Part shown: piece by piece, positions 1 to 8,581 of the stretch
How the letters are laid out: the number at the start of each line of letters is the position of its first letter
Numbering within the stretch: position 1 is the stretch's first letter
Position numbers and translations under genes: made by a program
The notes under the pieces: generated by a model
The model's input: only the letters and a program-made list of their open reading frames with translations
Databases searched by the model: none
What the model was told of the DNA's origin: nothing
Source: Algoriphagus sp.
Lineage (GTDB): Bacteria > Bacteroidota > Bacteroidia > Cytophagales > Cyclobacteriaceae
Reading direction: 5' to 3'
Length of the DNA: 61,695 nt
NCBI RefSeq assembly: GCF_013373065.1
Contig: NZ_JABXIN010000033.1
Span: 1 to 61,695 of the forward strand

Positions 1-1
1 A

Positions 2-82
2 AAAATGAAAAGTGCAGTTTTTATAAAAAAGCTCAGAGAAGAACCCCAAACCCTTCAAGAATTGATAGAAAAAACACGATAA
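2..82 (+). CDS. GIY-YIG nuclease family protein, C-terminal fragment (cut by window edge)
   Basis: The reading frame is open from base 2 to the TAA at 80-82. It encodes the last 26 residues of a protein almost identical to the C-terminus of the complete GIY-YIG protein at 189-482 (shared KMKSAVFIKKLREEP and LQELIEKTR, with two changes and a shorter end). It is the end of an upstream paralogue, whose GIY-YIG core lies outside the window. The stop codon is directly followed by a tRNA 3' half, as in the second copy. Confidence 0.7.
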   Translation, partial: KMKSAVFIKKLREEPQTLQELIEKTR

Positions 83-83
83 T

Positions 84-146
84 GAGCTTCTGACTCTCCC
101 GATAAATCGGGACAGGAGGTCGCTGGTTCGAGCCCAGCTGGGCCCA
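84..146 (+). pseudogene. tRNA 3' half remnant (Lys-like) with palindromic insert, copy 1
   Basis: From GAGC (end of a D stem) the sequence continues with an anticodon-stem-like TTCTGACT. A 16-base palindrome TCCCGATAAATCGGGA (97-112) follows where the anticodon loop should be. After AGGAGGTC comes a perfect T arm, GCTGG-TTCGAGC-CCAGC (122-138), then acceptor strand TGGGCCC and A. No 5' half (acceptor and D arm) precedes it; the GIY-YIG stop codon does. The body resembles tRNA-Lys, but with the anticodon loop replaced the identity is a guess. It cannot fold as a complete tRNA. Confidence 0.7.
97..112. repeat. Short palindrome, TCCCGAT family, in tRNA remnant 1
   Basis: TCCCGATAAATCGGGA has 7-bp arms around a 2-base loop. 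Related palindromes with the same TCCCGAT arm lie at 494-509 and, extended to ATCCCGAT, at 11011-11030 inside rnpB. It replaces the anticodon loop of the tRNA remnant. Confidence 0.75.
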
Positions 147-147
147 C

Positions 148-179
148 AAAGGCTGGATTTTTTCCAGCCTTTCTTTTTT
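148..179 (+). terminator. Rho-independent terminator after tRNA remnant 1
   Basis: The stem AAAGGCTGG/CCAGCCTTT (148-156 and 164-172) has a 7-base loop and is followed by CTTTTTT. It starts two bases after the tRNA-like acceptor end, as expected for the terminator of a former tRNA transcript. Confidence 0.85.
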
Positions 180-188
180 ATTTTGAGT

Positions 189-482
189 ATGAATTTTTGC
201 TACATCCTTTTCAGTCCCTCATTAGGAAAGTTTTATACCGGAATCACTCAGAAAAGCCTGGAGTCCAGAATTGAGAAACACAACATCCATTCCTATGGGA
301 ACCATCGATTCACTGCTAAAGCTTCCGATTGGGAATTATTTCTATCCATTGAAACCAACTCCTACTCCCATGCCAGGAGAATCGAACTCTATATCAAAAA
401 AATGAAAAGTGCAGTTTTTATAAAAAAGCTTAGAGAAGAACCCCTAATCCTTCAAGAATTGATAGAAAAAACTCGACAATGA
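189..482 (+). CDS. Small GIY-YIG nuclease family protein
   Basis: The 97-residue protein has the single-domain layout of the UvrC/SLX1-type GIY-YIG fold. It shows CYILFSPSLGKFYTG (the GIY...YIG strand pair, here CYI...YTG), LESRIEKHN with the catalytic-type arginine, and a C-terminal ARRIELYIKKMKS helix holding the conserved glutamate. The reading frame is open from a TTG at 183, but ATG 189 gives the usual N-terminus. The TGA stop overlaps the first bases of a tRNA 3' half. Such stand-alone domains are common in Bacteroidota, and their role is not established. Adjacency to a tRNA half suggests a selfish tRNA-targeting nuclease, which is inference. Confidence 0.85.
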   Translation: MNFCYILFSPSLGKFYTGITQKSLESRIEKHNIHSYGNHRFTAKASDWELFLSIETNSYSHARRIELYIKKMKSAVFIKKLREEPLILQELIEKTRQ

Positions 483-493
483 GCTTCTGACTC

Positions 494-509
494 TCCCGAT
501 TCATCGGGA
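494..509. repeat. Short palindrome, TCCCGAT family, anticodon-loop position of tRNA remnant 2
   Basis: TCCCGATTCATCGGGA has perfect 7-bp arms. It differs from the copy at 97-112 only in the two loop bases. Confidence 0.75.
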
Positions 510-523
510 TAGAAGGTCGTTGC

Positions 524-537
524 CCCGACTCGTCGGG
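524..537. repeat. Short palindrome in T-loop position of tRNA remnant 2
   Basis: CCCGACTCGTCGGG has 6-bp arms around a CT loop. The arm CCCGAC is related to the CCCGAT arm of the other palindromes. The equivalent site of copy 1 has an ordinary T loop, so this hairpin was gained in copy 2 or lost in copy 1. Confidence 0.65.
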
Positions 538-555
538 AGTCCCAGCTGGGCCCAC

Positions 556-596
556 AAACCCCGTTTACATTATGTATTCGGGGTTTTCTTTTTTTA
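556..596 (+). terminator. Rho-independent terminator after tRNA remnant 2
   Basis: The stem AACCCCG/CGGGGTT encloses a loop of about 15 bases and is followed by TTCTTTTTTT. Its position relative to the tRNA half matches the terminator at 148-179, but the stem sequence is different. From here to 839 there is AT-rich DNA with no gene seen. Confidence 0.8.
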
Positions 597-839
597 TAAA
601 ATTGATAGGTTATTCTTTTAGCTTTTTTGCTCCTCCCCCTCTTTCAAAACTCCACGACAATTCCCCCGAAAAACAGAAACAACCCTTGACTATACGAAAC
701 TTTTTTGATTAAATTATAAACATTAAAATGTTTAAATAATTAACACTTTAACCTTTGAGGTTTCTCTCCAAAATCAGTATCTGTAGACAGAAAATAACGA
801 TGTCTATGACTTCGTAAATCAAAAGACCATAAATCGTAA

Positions 840-3806
840 ATGTTCATCAATTGCCATTCTCACTTCAGCTTCAAATATGGAACGATGTCTGTGGAAGCGC
901 TGATCGCTGAGGCGAAAGGCAAAAAACTCGATGCCCTAGCCCTGACAGATATTAATTGTACCGCAGGTGTATTTCCTTTTATCCGTGCAGCCCAAAAAGT
1001 CGGCATACATCCTGTGATTGGAATTGATTTCCGAAATGGCATACAGCAACAGTACATTGGCTTAGCTCAAAATCAAGAAGGTTTCTTTGAGCTCAACAAA
1101 CACTTATCCGAACACCTGATACACAAGCGAGCGTTTAAATCCCGAGCTACAGAATTCGAAAACGCTTTTGTGATCTACCCTTTTTCAGAAAAGTATTTCT
1201 CCCTTCGAGGAAACGAATACATAGGTGTACATCCCAACCAACTTAACCGTCTGGCAACTTCTCCTTGGATTCGAAAGAAGGAAAAACTCGTATTATTACA
1301 GCCGGCCACTTTTACCTCCAAACTCGAATTCAATGCGCATCGGCTGCTGCGAAGTATGGATCTGAATACTTTACTCAGCAAGCTTCCTACCGATGAACAA
1401 GCCGATCCTACGGATCAGCTCTACTCCTATGCTGACCTGATCGCCCGTTGCGAAAACCACAGTTACCTATTGGTCAATGCGCAAAAACTGCTCGAACAAT
1501 GCCAGTTCTCCTTCTACTTTCAAGTTGTCAAAAACAAACGGGACATTTTGGGCTCAGACTGGGAAGATTTTGATTACCTACGGCAGGAAACTTTTAAAGG
1601 GGCAATTCGCCGCTACCCAGAATTTGGCCCCAAAATCAGTGAGCGAATTACAAAGGAACTCGAACTCATCCAGCAAAAGGGCTTTGTTTCCTACTTCCTG
1701 ATCAATTACGACATCGTGACTTTTGCGCAGCACCGCAACTTCTACCACGTGGGTCGGGGCTCCGGAGCCAACAGCATCGTTGCCTATTGTCTGGGGATCA
1801 CCGATGTAGACCCCATTGAGTTGGATCTTTATTTCGAGCGATTCATCAATCTCTATAGGGAAAACCCTCCTGATTTTGATATTGATTTCAGCTGGACAGA
1901 TCGGGATGAGGTGACGGATTACATTTTCCGAAAGTATAATGAGGGAACAGAGGAACATGTTGCCTTGCTAGGGTCCTATAGCACTTTTCAATATAATTCC
2001 ATGCTGAGGGAATTAGGCAAAGTCTTCGGTCTTCCCAAAACCGATATTGAGTCCCTCATCCATCATGCGGACAAAGTGGGCTATGAACCGGATCAATTTG
2101 GGAGGTTAATCATCAAATATTCCCATGTACTCCATGACATGCCTTCCCATCTGACGATTCATGCCTGCGGAATCCTGATCTCTCACAAACCCATCCATTA
2201 CTACACAGCCACCGACATGCCCCCCAAAGGCTTTCCGCTTGCCCACATCGACATGCATACAGCGGAGGATATTGGATTGCATAAATTCGATATCCTGAGC
2301 CAACGGGGACTTGGCCATATTAAGTCTGCATTGGAAATCATCTACCAAAACCAAGGGGTAAAAGTAGACATCCGGGAAGTGGAGAAGTTCAAAAAAGACC
2401 CAAAAATCAAGGAACATCTTCGAACCGGTCATACCATTGGTGCCTTCTATGTAGAATCGCCTGCTATGCGTATGCTCCTAGCCAAGATGAAAGCAGACAC
2501 CTATCTCGAACTCGTAGCTGCCAGCTCCATTATTCGTCCGGGAGTGGCACGCTCAGGCATGATGCGGGAATATATTCTTCGACATATTAATCCCGAGCGC
2601 AGAAAACAGGCTCATCCCGTCATGGCTGACATTATGCCCGAAACCTACGGCATTATGGTCTATCAGGAGGATGTGATCAAGGTAGCACACTATTTCGCGG
2701 GGTTGAGTCTAGCGGAAGCAGATGTACTGCGACGGGGTATGAGTGGAAAATCCCGCTCCAAGGATGAATTTCAGCGTGTAAAAGCCCAGTTCTTCGCCAA
2801 CTGCAAAAAGCTCGGCCGGGAGGATAAAGTCGCTGCCGAAGTTTGGCATCAGATAGAAAGCTTTGCGGGTTATTCCTTTGCCAAGGGTCATTCTGCTTCC
2901 TTTGCTGTAGAAAGCTATCAGAGTCTGTATCTGAAAGCTTATTTCCCCCTCGAATTCATGGTGGGTGTGATCAATAATTTTGGGGGTTTTTATCATTCGG
3001 AGTTTTATGTACACGAGCTTCGAATGAATGGTGCAGATATTCAAGCTCCTCACTTGAATGAAAGCGAATACCTAACCCGAATCAGCGGGAAGACCGTTTT
3101 TCTAGGCTTCATCCATATGAAATACCTGGAAAAAGCAACCGTAGAAAAACTACTGAACGAACGTCGTGCAAATGGACCTTTTTTGGGATTGGCGGACTTT
3201 GTAGCTCGAGTGGAGATCGGCTTGGAGCAATTACTGATTCTTATCCGGATGACTTGTTTTCGTTTTACGGGTAAGACCAAACAGGAACTCCTTTGGGAGG
3301 CGCACTTTCTTCAAAACAAGCGAAAGGCGATTGTGAGTACGAATGAACTTTTCCGAACTTCCACTACGGAAATCAGCTTTGGCAAAAAACCTCCACAAGT
3401 TCCGGATTTGGACGAAACAGATATCCGGCAGGATATTCTTGATCAGATCGATATTCTGGAATTCCCCTTGGATTCTCCCTTCCACTTGGTCAAAGATCAA
3501 AGCATTCAAGGTATTCTCGCCAAAGATCTCCAAAGCAATCTGGGGAAAACAGTCATGCTACTTGGTTATCTAGTGACCGTGAAATATACCCGTACCGTCA
3601 AAGGCGAAGTAATGAACTTCGGAACCTTTCTGGACCGGAATGGAGACTGGATCGACACGGTACATTTTCCTCCCGTAGTAAAAAAATACCCTTTCAAGGG
3701 TCGGGCAATCTACCGGATCGAAGGAAAAGTCGTAGAAGAATTTGGATTCTATTCCATCGAAGTAAATCGACTGGAACGAATGGCTTATTGGAATGCAGGG
3801 GATTAA
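840..3806 (+). CDS. dnaE: DNA polymerase III alpha subunit, short (DnaE2/ImuC-like) type
   Basis: This C-family replicative-type polymerase has 988 residues. The N-terminal PHP domain starts at residue 1 with HSHFSF and LALTDIN. The palm has GRGSGANS near 303 and PPDFDIDF (343-350) carrying catalytic aspartates. IHACGILIS follows near 437, then the fingers segment FAGYSFAKGHSASFAVE near 680. The C-terminal third has an OB-fold-like stretch (TVMLLGYLVTVKYTRTVKGE, about 902-922). Main DnaE1 proteins are usually 1150-1250 residues, so the length and early end suggest the error-prone DnaE2/ImuC class used in SOS translesion synthesis. Its usual partners (ImuB, LexA-like or ImuA) are not next to it here, so the subtype is inferred. 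Confidence 0.9.
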   Translation: MFINCHSHFSFKYGTMSVEALIAEAKGKKLDALALTDINCTAGVFPFIRAAQKVGIHPVIGIDFRNGIQQQYIGLAQNQEGFFELNKHLSEHLIHKRAFKSRATEFENAFVIYPFSEKYFSLRGNEYIGVHPNQLNRLATSPWIRKKEKLVLLQPATFTSKLEFNAHRLLRSMDLNTLLSKLPTDEQADPTDQLYSYADLIARCENHSYLLVNAQKLLEQCQFSFYFQVVKNKRDILGSDWEDFDYLRQETFKGAIRRYPEFGPKISERITKELELIQQKGFVSYFLINYDIVTFAQHRNFYHVGRGSGANSIVAYCLGITDVDPIELDLYFERFINLYRENPPDFDIDFSWTDRDEVTDYIFRKYNEGTEEHVALLGSYSTFQYNSMLRELGKVFGLPKTDIESLIHHADKVGYEPDQFGRLIIKYSHVLHDMPSHLTIHACGILISHKPIHYYTATDMPPKGFPLAHIDMHTAEDIGLHKFDILSQRGLGHIKSALEIIYQNQGVKVDIREVEKFKKDPKIKEHLRTGHTIGAFYVESPAMRMLLAKMKADTYLELVAASSIIRPGVARSGMMREYILRHINPERRKQAHPVMADIMPETYGIMVYQEDVIKVAHYFAGLSLAEADVLRRGMSGKSRSKDEFQRVKAQFFANCKKLGREDKVAAEVWHQIESFAGYSFAKGHSASFAVESYQSLYLKAYFPLEFMVGVINNFGGFYHSEFYVHELRMNGADIQAPHLNESEYLTRISGKTVFLGFIHMKYLEKATVEKLLNERRANGPFLGLADFVARVEIGLEQLLILIRMTCFRFTGKTKQELLWEAHFLQNKRKAIVSTNELFRTSTTEISFGKKPPQVPDLDETDIRQDILDQIDILEFPLDSPFHLVKDQSIQGILAKDLQSNLGKTVMLLGYLVTVKYTRTVKGEVMNFGTFLDRNGDWIDTVHFPPVVKKYPFKGRAIYRIEGKVVEEFGFYSIEVNRLERMAYWNAGD

Positions 3807-3972
3807 GAGTTACGAAAGAAAATTTTTACCTATCTTATTTAATCAATTGTAAAAAAATAAGGTAATTTGGATTATTCAGCGAGACCTGATAGCCAAAAAA
3901 GCAAAGGCTAATTTTTGAAAAACCCAAAAGCCCATTACTTTAGAAATTCATGCTCCATCCATAGCCTGTAGA

Positions 3973-6183
3973 ATGAGCCTAGATTATAGTAGAAAACAAT
4001 CCGTTGTATTTTTTTCAGACATTGTCGGCTACACCCGCCTAATGGGGAAAGATGAGGATAGAGCATTTGCGCTGATGCGCCAAAACCTCCAGATTCATCA
4101 GGACGTCCTTTCAAATTTTAGGGGACAAATCATCAAGGAACTTGGAGATGGTATTCTAGCTATTTTTGAAACGGTTCCCGATGCACTCGCAGCAAGTCTG
4201 GAGATCCAACGTCAACAAAGCCTCATTCCGGATATGTCCATCCGAATCGGGCTTCATATTGGAGATATCATTTTCGACAAAGGGGACGTATTTGGAGATG
4301 CTGTAAACCTAACTTCGAGAATTCAGGGAATTGGTGTACCTAATTGCCTTTTAATTTCCGAGCAGATAAAAGATCAAATCCCTGCTAAATCTGAATTTCA
4401 AACGAGCCGCTTAGGGCCATTCCGACTTAAAAATGTCGATCATCCAGTTGAGTTATTCGCTGTTACAAATCCACCACTAGTTGTTCCAAAGCGAACGGAG
4501 ATCATCAAAAACATCCAGTTCCAAGAAAAAAATCCTTGGAAATTCTGGGCTGTTTTAGGAGCTTCTTCGCTCGTTCTATTGTACTTGATTTATTCTGTTT
4601 TTTGGAATAATGCTATCTGGGAAAAAGAAAAATCCGTGGCCATTTTACCTTTTGTCAATAGCTCTGAAAACCCAGATCAGGAATTCTTTTCAGAGGGATT
4701 AACTGAAGACGTAATCACACAAGTCTCCAAAATCGGAAGTATCAAAGTAATCAGTGAGGAAGCTGTTTCTAGATTTAAAAACTCCACATCTCCCCTAGAC
4801 TCCATCGCGAAAGTTTTGAATGTGAGTACCATTTTAAAAGGCAGTGTGCAATGGATGGGAGATAAAATTCGAATTAACGTACAGCTGATTGACCCTGAAG
4901 ACAACAAGAACTTATGGGCAGAAACCTATAATCGGGAAGCAACAGAGATATTCCAAGTTCAAGAAGCTATCGCAACGGAAATTGCTCGCGTATTGAATAG
5001 TAGCCTGAGTGCGGAAGAGCTTAACCAACTATCCAAAACTCAAACCAACAGCTTTGAAGCCTACGAACTTCATTTAAAAGGAAGGGAATTATATGCTAAC
5101 TACGATAAGCAGTCTGTATTGGAAGCGATTGAATACTTTAAAGCCGCGATTAAAAAAGACCCCAATTATGCTTTAGCCTACGCAAGTTTAGCGGATTGTT
5201 ATGCCCAATTAAATTACTTTGGAGAAGGGGATGAATGGCTGGATTCAAGCTTGGAGATGAGTGCCAAAGCACTAGAGATTGACCCCTATTTAGCTGAGGG
5301 TTTTAAGTCGCAAGGAAATGTCTATTATTATCGAGGGCAAAATGAATATGCTAAAATTTCTTTTGAAAAAGCCCGTGTCCTTAACCCGAATCTCAGTTCG
5401 GCCATCGGGAATTTAGCGACGGTTTATTTTGTCTCGGGTAACTTGACGGAAGCTTTAAAGCTTCAAAAAAAATCAGTTTCTCTGAATCCTACTAATTTCA
5501 TTCCCTATCAGATATGTGGATGGATTTATCGGGAATTGGATCAATTTGACGAAGCTTATGATTGGTTAGATCGTTCTTATTCTCTTCAAAAAGATCCTGT
5601 AACTATTGAACAGAAAGCCTTTATTGAAATTGAAAAAGGGAACCTTACTCAAGCATTGGATTATATCGATTCTTTATTTATTGAAAAAGACGATACAACC
5701 GCATTGGATTTTTCAACAGCAGGAAATATAGCCTTCTTTGCGGGAGATTGGGATACTGCTGAAAGGTTTTTAATAAAGAGCATGGAAAAAACTCCAGAAT
5801 TCGAACAAGATGAGTATTTCACCTCTCCTATTCTTTTAGCATACATTTATTCAGAAAATAAAGAGCTCCAAGAAGCAAAATCACTTACTGAAAAGTCAAT
5901 GACTGTTCGGGAAAGTGCCATGGAGCTTTTTGGAGATGACTTTAACTTATACTTGGATTTAGCGCAGTTAGAAGCCATTCAAGGGGACCGATTGCAAGCT
6001 GTTAATTATTTAATTATTGCTGAGGAAAAGGGGTTACGAGACGACTTCTATATTCTCAATAATCCAATTTTTAAAAATTACCTTAAGGATGCAAGAATCC
6101 TTTCTATTCTGGAAAAGATCAGTCAGGAACGAATTAAAGCAAATCAAGAGCTTCAGTCTAGCGACCTGCAACGGAATAGGTAA
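3973..6183 (+). CDS. Class III adenylate/guanylate cyclase with TolB-like and TPR regions
   Basis: The protein has 736 residues. A cytoplasmic class III nucleotidyl cyclase domain lies at about 8-165: FFSDIVGYT with the metal aspartate, KELGDGILAIF, and VNLTSRI with the asparagine and arginine of the catalytic site. One transmembrane helix follows at about 189-212. Then comes a TolB/FlgO-like region (KSVAILPFVNSS, FFSEGLTEDVITQVSKI, VSTILKGSVQ, VQLIDPEDNKNLWAETYNRE; about 217-330). Several TPR-like helical repeats run from about 365 to the end. cAMP or cGMP synthesis controlled by the extracytoplasmic TPR part is the likely role. Choice of ATP or GTP cannot be read safely. It converges with the S8 peptidase gene. 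Confidence 0.88.
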   Translation: MSLDYSRKQSVVFFSDIVGYTRLMGKDEDRAFALMRQNLQIHQDVLSNFRGQIIKELGDGILAIFETVPDALAASLEIQRQQSLIPDMSIRIGLHIGDIIFDKGDVFGDAVNLTSRIQGIGVPNCLLISEQIKDQIPAKSEFQTSRLGPFRLKNVDHPVELFAVTNPPLVVPKRTEIIKNIQFQEKNPWKFWAVLGASSLVLLYLIYSVFWNNAIWEKEKSVAILPFVNSSENPDQEFFSEGLTEDVITQVSKIGSIKVISEEAVSRFKNSTSPLDSIAKVLNVSTILKGSVQWMGDKIRINVQLIDPEDNKNLWAETYNREATEIFQVQEAIATEIARVLNSSLSAEELNQLSKTQTNSFEAYELHLKGRELYANYDKQSVLEAIEYFKAAIKKDPNYALAYASLADCYAQLNYFGEGDEWLDSSLEMSAKALEIDPYLAEGFKSQGNVYYYRGQNEYAKISFEKARVLNPNLSSAIGNLATVYFVSGNLTEALKLQKKSVSLNPTNFIPYQICGWIYRELDQFDEAYDWLDRSYSLQKDPVTIEQKAFIEIEKGNLTQALDYIDSLFIEKDDTTALDFSTAGNIAFFAGDWDTAERFLIKSMEKTPEFEQDEYFTSPILLAYIYSENKELQEAKSLTEKSMTVRESAMELFGDDFNLYLDLAQLEAIQGDRLQAVNYLIIAEEKGLRDDFYILNNPIFKNYLKDARILSILEKISQERIKANQELQSSDLQRNR

Positions 6184-6238
6184 ATCCCTCCGCAACCCAA
6201 TTCTTATTTTGCCAAAGATCTTTTTTCTAAAGAGAAAT

Positions 6239-7609
6239 TTAATAGACTTTTCCAATAAAATAGGTTGGGTCAGGATCACCCGGAGCCGCCCCTCGCTGAA
6301 GGGAATCCAAAACCCCAACTTGGGTATTATGGTATAGTATTCCAGAGAAGATTGCCGCAGAAAAAGAAGTACCGGTAACCAAGGTATAACGAGGCTCAGA
6401 TCCTGCATTTGTAGGAGCGGTAGTAAAGATATATTCTCCTGGTTCTACAAAATCAATAATCCGATTTGTTTCGCTATTGTCATAATTGGAAAAGAAAGAA
6501 TAGAGAAAAGGTTGACCTGAAATTCCACCCTGAACTGATCCAACAGTAAATGTTTGAGCTCCATTACTATTGGAATAATTAATACAACCTGGAAAATTAT
6601 CTTCAGAAGGTTCCGCTTCATTTCCAGCTGACATGACCACAAAAATTCCAGCATCAACCAAATCCTGAATGGCTTGGCTTATTTTGCCAGAGGTACACAA
6701 GTTTTGTCCATTTGTTGGTTTTCCAAGACTCAGATTCACAATATCGCCAGGGTTTCCTTTTAACAAAACATGTTCTAACGCTAATTCTACTCGCTTATCC
6801 GTGGTATTCAATTGCTTATCAAACACCTTAACAGAAACCATTTTTGCACCCGGGTATACCCCATTCATGTAAAATCCTCCGCTAGCAGGACTTGTACTTT
6901 CAGCTCCAATAATACCCGCAATAAAAGTCCCATGACCCGATTCATCATCGAATGGATCAGATGCATTTTTTGCAAAAGAAATACTTAGCGTATCAATAAC
7001 TGAAGTGATATCTGAATGTGCGGTATCTATTCCCGTGTCAATAATCCAAACCTTGGTATCCTTATCAGGGAATGTTGACTCACCGGTGCGAATCAACTGA
7101 ATAAATTCACTAGTTCCTTGCGTGGTGTCATAGCGGAGTTGTTCCTGCATCATGGGTCTTCTTCCCTGCTCAATAAAGGCCGCCTGCATCATAGGCCTTC
7201 TACCTTGAATATCAATGGAATTTGAAGACCCAAATTGTGATTGCTTGCTGTTTACCTTTTGGATAAGCTCATTTTTTCCCGCTTCATCTAATTCGGTAAT
7301 CAATACAGAAACTTCACCGGAATACATTTTTATCAGAAGTGAATCTTTATGGATATCAATGGAAAATTCTTTTTTCAGAGCATTGGATACTTTAGCCTTC
7401 AATAGATTCATTGCCCCTTTACAATTTCCAGACTGAAAATCCTGACATTCTTGAAGTTGCTTTAGGGGTTTAAATTCATTTACGTCCTTAAATATGATTT
7501 CCAGTTCTTCTGACCCTGCTTGGGGATCATCTATGGGATTCTCATCTGGATTGCAGGAGCATTTAACAAAGAGAAAAACGAGTAAAAAAGGAAGAAGAAA
7601 ATTTCTCAT
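6239..7609 (-). CDS. S8 (subtilisin-like) serine peptidase, lipoprotein
   Basis: Starting at the second ATG gives MRNFLLPFLLVFLFVKCSC, a lipoprotein-type signal; an upstream ATG at 7624 adds five residues. An N-terminal propeptide-like region (about 30-165) is followed by the catalytic domain. Asp lies in VWIIDTGID (about 189), His in ESGHGTFIAGI (about 226), the oxyanion Asn in VVMSAGNEAEP, and Ser in GTSFSAAIFSG (about 414). Just before the catalytic domain QGRRPMMQ occurs twice, about 13 residues apart. It is predicted to be an envelope or secreted protease. No SD is seen; the gene converges on the cyclase gene with a 55-base gap. Confidence 0.88.
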   Translation of the reverse strand: MRNFLLPFLLVFLFVKCSCNPDENPIDDPQAGSEELEIIFKDVNEFKPLKQLQECQDFQSGNCKGAMNLLKAKVSNALKKEFSIDIHKDSLLIKMYSGEVSVLITELDEAGKNELIQKVNSKQSQFGSSNSIDIQGRRPMMQAAFIEQGRRPMMQEQLRYDTTQGTSEFIQLIRTGESTFPDKDTKVWIIDTGIDTAHSDITSVIDTLSISFAKNASDPFDDESGHGTFIAGIIGAESTSPASGGFYMNGVYPGAKMVSVKVFDKQLNTTDKRVELALEHVLLKGNPGDIVNLSLGKPTNGQNLCTSGKISQAIQDLVDAGIFVVMSAGNEAEPSEDNFPGCINYSNSNGAQTFTVGSVQGGISGQPFLYSFFSNYDNSETNRIIDFVEPGEYIFTTAPTNAGSEPRYTLVTGTSFSAAIFSGILYHNTQVGVLDSLQRGAAPGDPDPTYFIGKVY

Positions 7610-7696
7610 AACATTGAATATCAAATAATTAAAAATTAAAGAGTCACCAACAATTTATAAAAAACCATTCATAAAAACATTGAATACCTTTAATTC

Positions 7697-8581
7697 TTAC
7701 TCATGCTCCTTGGTAAGCATCTTTTTATAGTAATCCAATTTTGCCAAAATATCGGGATCAAGTGTTGGAACTTCGATATCCTTCATTGTAGTCATCTTAT
7801 CATGAATAATTTTAGCAACGATTACGCGTGCAGTATCCTTATCATCCGCAGGGATCACATACCAAGGTGCATGAGGAACAGATGTCTCGGCAATTGCTTC
7901 TTGATAGCACTCCTGATATTTTTCCCAAAGCGAACGCTCTTTTAAATCTCCAGGAGAAAACTTCCAATTATGCTTTTCATTTTCCAACCTCCTCAACAAT
8001 CGCTTCCGCTGTTCTTCTTTACTTAAGTGAAGAAAAAATTTGAAGATCACTGTACCATTTGCAGCCACATGAGCTTCAAAATTTCGGATTTGTTCAAATC
8101 TCTTTTGCCAAAACTCCTCCGTGATATCTTCCACTTGATTTATTCCCGGGATATTTTCATTGAGTATGTATTCCGGATGAACTCTCGTTACCAAGACATT
8201 TTCGTAGTGAGTCCGATTAAAAACGGCATATTTTCCCCGCTCAGGTAAAGCATTATAATGCCTCCATAGGTAATCATGTTTTAATTCTAAAGGAGTGGGA
8301 GTTTTAAAGCTATGGACTACTACCCCACGCGGATTAAACTCTTGAAAAACCTCCCTAATTAAACTATCCTTTCCTGCAGTATCCATCCCCTGAAGACAGA
8401 TCAAAACGCCATATTTCCCCTGCGCATATTGGGTATCTTGATGTTTACTCAATTCTTCTCTGTAGTTGTTCAGCATCTTCCTCTTTTCTTGACCCGATAA
8501 TTTTACATCGATTAGAGTCGGGTAATCATCAAGTTTAAAAGGATGTTTTGCTAAAAATTTTTCGGGAGTTATATTTTTCAT
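7697..8581 (-). CDS. ppk2: Polyphosphate kinase 2 family protein
   Basis: This 294-residue single-domain PPK2 transfers phosphate between polyphosphate and nucleotides. Visible motifs are the Walker A loop GMDTAGKDS (65-73), the lid-type segment RGVVVHSFKTPTPLEL, and Walker B FNRTHYENVLVTRV (121-134). HNWKFSPGDLKERSLWEKY follows near residue 209, typical of the family. Length matches the 270-300 residues of one-domain PPK2 enzymes. Substrate class (ADP, AMP or GDP) cannot be fixed by eye. The gene is divergent from the acyltransferase gene, sharing a 102-base intergenic region. Confidence 0.9.
   Translation of the reverse strand: MKNITPEKFLAKHPFKLDDYPTLIDVKLSGQEKRKMLNNYREELSKHQDTQYAQGKYGVLICLQGMDTAGKDSLIREVFQEFNPRGVVVHSFKTPTPLELKHDYLWRHYNALPERGKYAVFNRTHYENVLVTRVHPEYILNENIPGINQVEDITEEFWQKRFEQIRNFEAHVAANGTVIFKFFLHLSKEEQRKRLLRRLENEKHNWKFSPGDLKERSLWEKYQECYQEAIAETSVPHAPWYVIPADDKDTARVIVAKIIHDKMTTMKDIEVPTLDPDILAKLDYYKKMLTKEHE

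Larger units (their letters stand above)
481..554 (+). pseudogene. tRNA 3' half remnant (Lys-like) with two palindromic inserts, copy 2
   Basis: It has the same start as copy 1 (GAGCTTCTGACTC) and the same 3' end (CCCAGCTGGGCCCACA). The anticodon-loop position holds TCCCGATTCATCGGGA (494-509). The T loop TTCGAGC of copy 1 is replaced by a second palindrome built on CCCGACTCGTCGGG (524-537). Both tRNA loops therefore carry hairpins, so this is a degenerate tRNA half or a new hairpin RNA rather than a working tRNA. Confidence 0.7.
1..596 (+). repeat. Tandem cassette repeat: GIY-YIG ORF plus tRNA 3' half plus terminator
   Basis: The first 146 bases repeat at 398-554 with an offset of 397 bases at the left end. 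Each unit holds, in order, the C-terminal part of a small GIY-YIG ORF, a stop codon, a 3' tRNA half starting GAGCTTCTGACTC, and a rho-independent terminator. The coding parts are almost identical. The tRNA parts differ mainly in the palindromes they carry, and the terminator stems are unrelated in sequence. The left unit is cut by the window edge, so the array may extend further left. Duplication or repeated insertion of a nuclease-plus-tRNA cassette is inferred. Confidence 0.75.

Noticed and set aside
1..596. Functional tRNA genes at 84-146 and 481-554
   Set aside because: Only 3' halves are present, with the anticodon loop (and one T loop) replaced by palindromes and no 5' acceptor strand.
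860..3573. Several long ORFs on the opposite strand or other frames of dnaE
   Set aside because: They overlap a well-supported polymerase gene completely and show no domain motifs.
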